64,000 nt of DNA from Ctenosaura bakeri (lineage: Eukaryota; Chordata; Lepidosauria; Squamata; Iguanidae), in assembly GCA_948474755.1 (NCBI GenBank), contig CAOLHI010000930.1, positions 417,649 to 481,648 of the forward strand, written 5' to 3'. Shown here one piece after another: positions 56,216 through 64,000 of this stretch (position 1 is the stretch's first letter; the number at the start of each line of letters is the position of its first letter). The position numbers and the translations under genes were made by a program. The notes below the pieces were generated by a model. It made no database searches and was not told the origin of the DNA. It saw only the letters and a list, made by a program, of their open reading frames with translations.

Positions 56216-57026
56216 TACTTAGTGTAATAACATTAATCTAGTTGAAAACTGATTAATCTTGGATAGTATCATTGGTGACAGCTTCTCCTCCCATCAGCAT
56301 CTGGGGACCTTTGCACTCTCAATAGGCTAGAAGGTAGAGAGTAGAAAAACTCAATAGAATTTGTGTTGTGGAGAAGATACAGTGAATGCACCCGCCCTTG
56401 TAGGAGATGATCTCAAGACATGAGATGAAGTGTTCCTTATTGGGGGAATATAGGTCTGATTTTTATTTATTTGCAGCTTCATTTTATTATGCATTTCCAC
56501 CAGATTTTGAGCTGATGGTAGGAACAACTAAAAATGTATAGCTGGACTGTAAAGATCCCAATGAACAGTGCCAGAAATGGGTTGATTATTTCAATAAAGG
56601 GTGCCTGAAAATGTGGGCATCTCTGCTCAAATTAAAGCGGAACCAATATGACGTGGATTCATCCCTCCATTTGACTTACCCCAATTTAAACTGAGCTTAC
56701 ACTCTTCTCCACTTTTTGCATCTAGAAATTTTGGGCTTGTATTCAAGTTTTTAGGTTCAGTGCACTCTCTGTTGTCTTCCTTCTTTCTCCTATGTGGCCC
56801 TGTGTGTTATTCCCTTCCCCTTCCTAAGGTAAGGCCTGGACCTGGAGCAGGGCACTGGAATTGAGAAGGTGAGGGACAGCACCTGTAAAATCTGTCAGGG
56901 TTTTTTGAATGTCTGGTTTAAATTTAAGGTATATGTATGTCCCCGTTTCATTCACTTTTATGTATACGTGGATGATGCTCGTATGTCTTATTAGTAAATG
57001 TTGACTAATCGTAATTTCTTTTTCAG

Positions 57027-57134
57027 CTGATGTTGCTCAGCAGTTTCAGTATGCGGTACGAGTCATTGGAAGCAATTTTGCCCCTACTGTTGAAAGAGAT
57101 GAATTTCTTGTAGCTGAAAAAATAAAAAAAGAAC
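57027..57134 (+). CDS. TUBGCP3: TUBGCP3 coding exon 2
   Basis: Acceptor TTTCTTTTTCAG, then residues 26-61: the split Ala codon, [35 protein letters not shown] and the first base of a Leu codon, followed by the strong donor GTAAGT. Phase 1 in and phase 1 out, consistent with exons 1 and 3. The sequence is almost identical to the mammalian protein, as expected for the N-terminal MZT1-binding helical domain. Intron 1 upstream is 17353 bp. Confidence 0.95.
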
Positions 57135-59720
57135 GTAAGTTTCCTGCTTGCTTGCTTGCTTTTAAACAATATTCCCATCTAAGCTTTTTAGGCACTTATA
57201 GTGCTAAGAGATCTTTGCAGTGATTTTCTCATTATGACAGAGCAGACCTGCTTTAGTATTCATCAGTATAAAATTTCAAATGATTTTATAATACAGGTTG
57301 TGTGTGTGTGTGTAATTTTGTAACATGAACCTTAGTAATACAGAGAGGAAGCAAGAGGAGATAATAACTAAAATGCAGTGATGTATTTTTATATCCAGTA
57401 TGATCTGAACTGGACTTTCTTCTCTTCTCTCTCCTCCTTTGGTATTTCTCTGTGTTAAGAACAAAGGAGTTGTTGTCATTTGTTATGGGAGGATAGACAT
57501 GTACAAAGTCAGGAACATCTGCATTTTTAAAATATCCTTTTGTACATCCTTTTGTATCTTCTTTTGGTTTTAGTAAAAAGTGCTTGTGACCCAGATTTGA
57601 CAGGTAGCAAAATGGAGTTCTTTGTGGAAACTGGAAAAAGGTGGAGAAAGTTTCATTTCAGAAAGTGTGCAGTTGATTAACATTAGGGCTGACTTCTGCA
57701 AGCTACAGGTTTTTGTAGACATCAGATTTTGTAATATTTTAGGCTCATGCTCTTGATATCATCTCTTTTAGCAAAAAATTTAGACATATGACATTTCAAG
57801 GTTTTTTTTTAAAACATTTAATACTGTGAACGAAAAAGTAGTTAAGGGTGAAACAGTTCACTGTTGTTTGTGGACACAGGCCTAGGTCCATTTGTGAATG
57901 CCAGCTAGAATAGACCTGTTAAACAAGTAGGATTGACATAAGTGTTGAGTTACCATTTGGTACTTGATTCAGTGGGCCTACTCTATTGGGAATTAAGCCA
58001 TCAAAGTCATAGTGTTGTTGTTGTTGTTTTAAGAACAAAGAAATATTCCCATTCACTGATCATACTTGTGGAAACATCCAGTCATAATACAATGTGATTT
58101 TGTAGCATATGTGAAAAACATTTGAAAATCAACATTTGAAAATCAATCCTGATTTTATCTCTGAGCAGTTTGGTTTTGTGTGTGTTTACTAAAAATTTTA
58201 AAAAATCATACTGGGCATACTTTTCAATAAGCACGCATAGGCTTAGACCGTTAAGGCCAGCGAAGAACCTATGGATAGAAACATTTCTAAGATTTCCTTG
58301 GTGCCATGGTCATGGTGGCAGGGGAGTTTTTGGCAACTGTAATCTAAAGTAATTTTTTGCAAATATATATCATTATTAAACATTATGTCCATATATTATC
58401 ATTTCACATTACTCAGAATTGCACACTAACAGGTATTTCTGCACCCAGGATCATTTTGTAGGAATATTTGTACTAGAGAATTCTGATTTTTTTTTTATTT
58501 AAATGAACCCTTGGAGATGTTTTCCAGAACTGCAAGAGGATCACACAAAATAACCAGGAATTTAACAGGAACGGAAAGCTTAGTATTGCCTCCAGCCCTG
58601 ACATGTTACTCTAGTAACAAGGTACTATAAATTCTGGCTTCAGCTCTGTCTTGTTACAGTAGAAGTTAGTCAGGAGTTTGGACATAAAATGGAACTTTCT
58701 ATTGCCAGTATGTCCTTGGTTACTTTATCTGCTTTTGGTTAGAAGTGGAGCCAAGTGAGAAGAATAATGCAGTGTGCATCAGTATACTTGCTTATTATTG
58801 CTAGCCCAAATTCTAAGCAATCCTTGCTTATTATTTTGTGCAAAGACAGCTGATAATAAGAGGCAAATGCACACCTTAGTTCTGCAGAAGGAATCTGCTT
58901 CTTGTATGTGCCTGTGATAAGAGATGTCTGTGAGTTTCTCATATTATACTTTGCATAAAAATGAAGTTGCCAGGAAATCTATTCTATGACACAGGAAGCT
59001 GAAAGGAAGTTAATTTTTGTGACGTAGCAGTCATGGTTATGGCTCAACAAATCAGGGAGTTCCATGGGAACTTGGGTTTACAGGTCAGGAGCAACATGCT
59101 TGTGCTTGCAGTTGGAATGACTAAATGTGTATGAATAATACACTGATACATGCTACCCAATTGATATAGACCAGGATGGGCAAAGTCTGGGCATTGTGTG
59201 CTTGCTGGGGTGCCACAGTGATGCTCTGACCAGTACTTTTTTGGTTCCAAGATAGCCAATTGCACAATTCAGGTGGAGTGATTAGCTGTTTTGCCCCATT
59301 CCTTCCATCTGGCCTGTTTTAGGCCTTTGTGAACCTCTTAAAACGAACAACAAACAAACAAATAACAAGTGACTGAAAATAGGAAAATGGGGCTAAACAC
59401 CTTAGTGGGCACAAGTGGTCATTTTGGACAAAAGAAATTGGAGGTGTACATGGGACAGCACAGGAGTCATTGAAGAGTCATGTAGAGCCCTTTTGTCACC
59501 CCCTGCAAATGCTCTGTACTATTATTGTTATTTTAAAGCAACAAAAGAACTGGGGACTTGGAAATTAAATTTTGTAGTGGTAGAACAAGTACCAATACCA
59601 CTTGCCTTCAAAGAACTCATAGAATAGAACATCTGTCCTGAGTCCAATAAATAATAATAAATTTTGTTATTGTTACACATCATAGGCTTATATTGACCTA
59701 ATGAGTCTATCTCTCTTCAG
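57135..59720 (+). other. TUBGCP3: TUBGCP3 intron 2
   Basis: 2586 bp, AT-rich. (TTGC)n at 57143-57160 and (TG)n at 57299-57313. No repeat family or RNA gene recognised. Confidence 0.85.
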
Positions 59721-59788
59721 TTGTGCGGCAAGGAAGGGAAGAAAGTGCTGCTGTATTTTCAGAGCTCTACAGAAAACTGCACTCACAG
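59721..59788 (+). CDS. TUBGCP3: TUBGCP3 coding exon 3
   Basis: Acceptor CTCTCTTCAG, then the remainder of the Leu codon and VRQGREESAAVFSELYRKLH ending SQ (residues 62-84), followed by donor GTACAG. Ends in phase 0. It is more diverged from mammalian GCP3 than exons 2 and 4, mostly in the charged REES stretch. Confidence 0.95.
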
Positions 59789-61249
59789 GTACAGGAATGA
59801 ATTTTGCGTAAGCCCAGTGAGTTGCCAGTGGGATGTTAGTTGATGTGTGGTGACTACCACTAGTGTAGTTTACTTGCCATTTGATTTCTGGGAATGTGTT
59901 TTGTGGGGTTTAGTTCCAGTATCCTGTCCTGCAAAATAGTAGCAGCCACACACACGCATTATTTTTGTTTTTAAATGACTCTTTATGGGAAGGACACAGA
60001 TCAGCAGAAAAGTGTTTTACTTTTTATGTTATACTTACCTCACCACTATCTATTTTTAAGATAATGCATATTGATTTATTGATGAAGCATTCTTTTGGCC
60101 TCTTAAGTGAACTTGGTTGTCTCTGTTTTGTACTTGAAGTCTAAGGTTGTGGAAACACATTTGTTAATCTAAAAATTATGAGTGTGTTTTGAGGATGATG
60201 TTTCACAATGTTCATACTTCCATGCACTGCAGCAAAACAGATTATTCCTTGGCACTGTAGCCTTCCTCCCCTTCTTCAGTGGAGAAGCAAGTTCAATAAC
60301 TTTCAGACTTCAAAGAACACTAGAATAGCTTTTTAAGCACTACAGTACATAAACAAGTGATGAGCCCTGGTGTGATAAATCTATCAGTCTTTTCATTAAT
60401 CTCCAGATCAGTTGTTCCTCATATACTGCAGATGTTAGTAAATAGAATAGTATATTTAAACAGATGAGACTTTAAGGAATCTAGGATTGTACTCTTAAGA
60501 ATATGCATTAAGTGAGTAAGAATCCTCCATTCCTTTGTAGCAGTACTTAATTACCTGGCTACGATGGGCTATTCACCGGAAGAGCACAGTTAGGGCAGCC
60601 CACCTATTCTACTTGAACTCAACAGGCAGAGCAGGGGCAAATAGGTCATCAGTGAGAATTAAAGTATTTAAGAGGCAGGCTCAGTATTTTCCTTAAGGAA
60701 AAGGGAAAAACAAGAATATAAAGGGAGCCCTTTGGACAAAAGAGAGGTAAGTAGAATTTGACCTGCTAATATTCTGTATATGCAGTTGGTACCAATATTG
60801 AGCCATATTGACCTACAATTTTTTGTGTGTGCACTGTGCAGCTAGCTGAAGAATTGGTTCTTTTTTGTGAGAATTATGCAGTCTGAATATCATCTATGCA
60901 TAGGTGAACAGTGGCTGACTAGATCAGTACTTCTTAAACTATCTGACGTGGGGGACCAGCAGTTATTTTTTTCCCCCCAGTGTTCCAGGGATTGGTACCA
61001 TATTTTTGCCCATTGGCTCCAGTTGTGCGTGTCTTTCCAGGAAAATCTCCAGAGACCAGTAGCTGATGACTTTTGCCCTGGTTCCAGTGCACTTTAGGTA
61101 GCACTGGCCTGAATTATTTTAACTTGTGTGTTTCCTGCCTGTCCTATTATTAAACTGTAAGGTCAATGCTACTAGCCCATAGATAAGTGAGACTAAAATT
61201 CATTTCCAAACCATGGTACTGTTTCTGATATTCATCTCTTTTTGATAAG
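59789..61249 (+). other. TUBGCP3: TUBGCP3 intron 3
   Basis: 1461 bp, AT-rich; nothing recognised inside. Confidence 0.85.
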
Positions 61250-61327
61250 GGCGTTTTGAAAAACAGATGGTCAATCCTCTACCTCCTGCTCAGCCTCAGT
61301 GAAGATCCACGTAAACAGTCAAACAAG
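61250..61327 (+). CDS. TUBGCP3: TUBGCP3 coding exon 4
   Basis: Acceptor CTTTTTGATAAG, then 26 codons (residues 85-110): [20 protein letters not shown] and RKQSNK, followed by donor GTAAAT. Phase 0 at both ends. The leucine-rich helix completes the N-terminal helical domain. The exon is too short and too open at both ends to be called from ORF length; it is supported by protein match and splice sites. Confidence 0.95.
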
Positions 61328-62370
61328 GTAAATAATATTGTGGCTGGAATCTTGTTGGGCCAGAGTTGTGGCATATAAATCACTGCATGTGCAATCATGC
61401 ACTTTCTGAGAGGTTGTATAAATGCATTGCAGCCAGTTGTTCTGCAGGCAGATGACTCCTGCTCTCACTTCTGATGTGGTGGGTGGGGAGCTATTTGATT
61501 GTTGCACAGTGGACAAGTTCATGGCCTTGGCATCTATTGTGTAGTTGATTGTGCAACTGTGGGATCAAGCATAATGACACTGGCTGAAATTTATGCTGTG
61601 CTAAAAGCATGTTGGATATTGGTTAGTGTTTAACAGATAGTATAATAAATAGTTCAGGGTAGTTCTAAAAACTTAAACCAAAATTAAATACACACAGAGC
61701 AACCAGGAGACAAAGGTGAAATTAAAAGTTGAAATACTTAAGATAGTAGAAATGTTTTTTAAATGACAAAGTAAACAAATAGATCAGCAAATTTGGCACT
61801 AGCTATCCCCAAGGAGGGCATTCTAGAGAAGTGATCTAATGATCTACGCTTACAGGCAGATTGCTATAGAGGGAGATAGCTCTTTCTGTTTCTTCCAACA
61901 TATAGTTTCTTACTTTCTTACAACATACAGAGGAGATTCGGGGGATTTACATGTGTTGACTTTCCTGTTCAAAAACTGAAAATAAAAAAAAAGCTAAAAG
62001 TGATAATTGTATTTAGGTCTTAATCTACTATAAAGTTGGAAGATTTGGAGTTAATTGATGTATGAAAATGCTGTTTCTGAAATATCCAGAGCTTGGAAGA
62101 ATTGTTTTCTGAAATTACAATTCCTAGCATGGTAGTGGCTGGGGTATTCTGGAAGTTGTAGTGTAGAAGAAGCTCTTCCAAATGTATTTGGAAGGATGGG
62201 AAAGTTATGTGTGTATACTGTATATTTTGTTAATTTTAAATAGTTGCAGATACATGGTAAGTAAAATGCAATAATTGCCAGATGGAGAGCAAGTTTAGAG
62301 CTAATTAATGGATGGAATTACTTTTTCTTAACTTGTGCCTTTTCTCTCTCTCTTTCTCTTCCCTATCAAG
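61328..62370 (+). other. TUBGCP3: TUBGCP3 intron 4
   Basis: 1043 bp. A weak short foldback (TTACAATTCCTAGCATGGTA facing TCTGGAAGTTGTAGTG) lies at about 62112-62165. Nothing else recognised. Confidence 0.85.
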
Positions 62371-62588
62371 GTATCAAATTTTGCTACACTGTTTGCTCAA
62401 GCATTGCCACGGGATGCTCACTCAACTCCTTATTACTATGCCAGGCCTCAGAGCCTTCCTTTAAATTACCAGGACCGAAATGCCCAATCTGGCCAGAATT
62501 CTGGCAGTATGGGCAGCAGTGGGATCAGCAGCCTAGGCATGTATGCCCCAAATGGGCCAACACCAACTCCACAGTCATTTCTTCCAGG
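62371..62588 (+). CDS. TUBGCP3: TUBGCP3 coding exon 5
   Basis: Polypyrimidine tract, then acceptor CCCTATCAAG. The exon begins [20 protein letters not shown] and continues through a Tyr/Gln/Ser-rich linker (residues 111-182 plus two bases), ending before donor GTAAAT. The linker connects the N-terminal domain to the GRIP1/GRIP2 gamma-tubulin-binding core, which lies beyond the right edge. In-frame ATG and TAA codons in the flanking introns are not the gene's ends. Confidence 0.95.
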
Positions 62589-64000
62589 GTAAATGAAATT
62601 TGCTCATCTTGCAGATAACTTTTCAGAAAGATTTGCTTAAGTAAATAGCAAGTGAAGTAACTGTGAAAACTTGCCATCGAAAGAATTCAATCCAAATAGG
62701 ATACAGCTGTCTTCCCAGCATGGAACTATGGGCTAATTTGATGTAATCCTTTTAAGTTAGTTATATTCTACCCTTCCGTTTTGTGCTCCTGTAATGATGT
62801 GACTAAAATAGAGAAATCAGCGGGGATAAAATCAATAAGACGAGTAAAAAGTGGAAGCAAGAGGATAGTAAAAACTTTTCAGCACAGTTTACAAATAAAT
62901 TAAATAATTTAAAAGGTAGGTAAACAAAAAACATCTGTGTTTGGTGCTGAAGAAACTTTAAAGAAGTGTCATATATGCCTCTGTGGGGAAAACATCCCAC
63001 AGATGTGACACCACTATTGAGAAGACCCTCTCATGTCTCCATCTGTCTAAATGCCAAAAGCAAAGGAACATTGACAGATAGCCTCAGAGATTATTTGACA
63101 TGTGAGTAGGTTTGGGAGGGAGTAGAGCGTCCCTTAGAGTTGCTGGAAATACTGTAGTTACATGCTTAAAGCCACATGATGATTCCATGGTAGTAGAGAA
63201 AATAACTGAATTGCAAGCACGCTTAACTGGGAATTAAGTCCCAATGAACTGAGTGAATCCCATTGACATCTTGGGCAGCTGTACATAGGACTTCACTGTT
63301 ATCTCTCCCATATCAAAATCCATGGGAAAGACCCAGAATTGTGCTCCCATTCTCTGAAGATACTGAGATTCAGTAGATTTTCCCCCATGGGAAAAGTAGG
63401 TGGTTTTCTCAGATTTGCTGTGTAGCATGTAGTACTCCTTTCCTTCCTCTGCACTTGTGTGTATGTGTTGGGGGAGTTACTTCTACTCTCAGAGTAGTTT
63501 TCCAGGGGATGTGAAGGCTGCAGGGGAAGGAAGGATGGTCAAAAATCTCGTTTGTGCTTCCTTCTTGCTTCCTATGAGTGGAGTTCTCACATATAGTCTT
63601 GATCCAGCCTCCTACTCTCTTATCTGCTGGATCACACTGGAACTGTTTGCAAGAGAATATAAGAGACACTTGTCTATCATGGAAAAATCTTGTGTAGAAC
63701 TTTGGATTCCAAAACAAATCTTAGACAGAAATGGAAAAAAAATCAAATTCTTAGCTGTATTCAAAGAAAATTGTTAACTATTTGCTTTTGTAACCCTATC
63801 TACATTTTCATAACAAATCATATGTTTTATAGCTTGTCAGTTTGTCATAATCTTTCTGGAGTAGAGGTTGATACTGTTGTTGATATATTGCTTTTTGGTA
63901 CTTTTTACTGAGGATAAGTGCAGTCACAGTTAAAATTGTTATGGTTAAGGAGTGAGAAAATTAAGCTGTGTAAGATCATTGTGTTCATAATTATGAGTTA
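62589..64000 (+). other. TUBGCP3: TUBGCP3 intron 5 (partial)
   Basis: From the exon 5 donor to the window edge no further exon matching GCP3 is visible. No repeat family recognised. Confidence 0.75.

Larger units (their letters stand above)
39674..57026 (+). other. TUBGCP3: TUBGCP3 intron 1
   Basis: 17.35-kb intron holding two mariner-type MITEs, an antisense truncated ERV, several SINEs, short foldbacks, a large microsatellite and L2 fragments, listed separately. Stretches without a listed feature (39950-40352, 40822-41340, 47300-49480 apart from the SINE and foldbacks, 49910-51160, 52890-54620, 55000-55428, 55882-56040, 56220-57026) show no recognisable exon or RNA gene. Confidence 0.85.

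Noticed and set aside
1..64000. CRISPR arrays, operons, prophage or plasmid functions
   Set aside because: The window is vertebrate; the tandem repeats are microsatellites and none has the repeat-spacer layout of CRISPR.

Overview
The window is vertebrate nuclear DNA, most likely from a squamate reptile (a lizard). The evidence is spliced vertebrate exons, two CpG islands in an otherwise AT-rich background, and a squamate-type repeat load: Sauria-type tRNA SINEs with a BovB-like tail, 5S-rRNA-derived SINEs, CR1 and L2 LINEs, many short palindromic DNA transposons and endogenous-retrovirus LTRs. There are no bacterial-style genes, operons, CRISPR arrays or prophages.

Two host genes are present, head to head and about 39 kb apart. 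On the minus strand, the first coding exon of ATP11A (a P4-ATPase lipid flippase) lies at 776-814, with its CpG island at about 780-2000; the rest of the gene runs off the left edge. On the plus strand, TUBGCP3 (gamma-tubulin complex component 3) starts at 39598 in a second CpG island. Its first five coding exons are in the window (39598-39673, 57027-57134, 59721-59788, 61250-61327, 62371-62588), joined by consistent splice phases, and the gene continues past the right edge. The same divergent ATP11A/TUBGCP3 pairing exists in mammals.

The intergenic region (about 2-39 kb) and TUBGCP3 intron 1 (17.35 kb) are made of layered mobile elements. Left to right: a solo LTR with ATGG target duplications (2089-2528); snapback MITEs (534, 2834, 11026, 14864, 22064, 33745, 38737); a pair of hAT MITEs (4479, 15821); a second MITE family of about 430 bp (14393, 17420, 18423, 23523, 37385); three LTRs with TGTTACC-type ends (8417, 29068, 34895); a decayed CR1 LINE (about 28.8-31.6 kb) split by an LTR; and a broken ZMYM1-like hAT transposase (about 31.7-36.74 kb) split by a younger CR1, a MITE and two LTRs. 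In TUBGCP3 intron 1 lies an antisense, truncated gammaretrovirus-like ERV (about 41.99-47.29 kb) with LTR, tRNA-Pro-type primer binding site, gag and pol remnants. Its 3' part is missing and it abuts a 5S-derived SINE.

The main new-looking points are structural. There are perfect 83- and 88-bp hairpins of one MITE subfamily near the two promoters. A nested insertion plus repeated flanks show a 3-bp target duplication for these families. Insertion stacks can be read off interrupted coding frames. One LTR promoter points at ATP11A. There is also a degenerate hammerhead-ribozyme relic and a locally templated inverted duplication. No previously undescribed functional system could be supported. 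All calls are by eye; CpG-island limits and repeat ends without target duplications are approximate.
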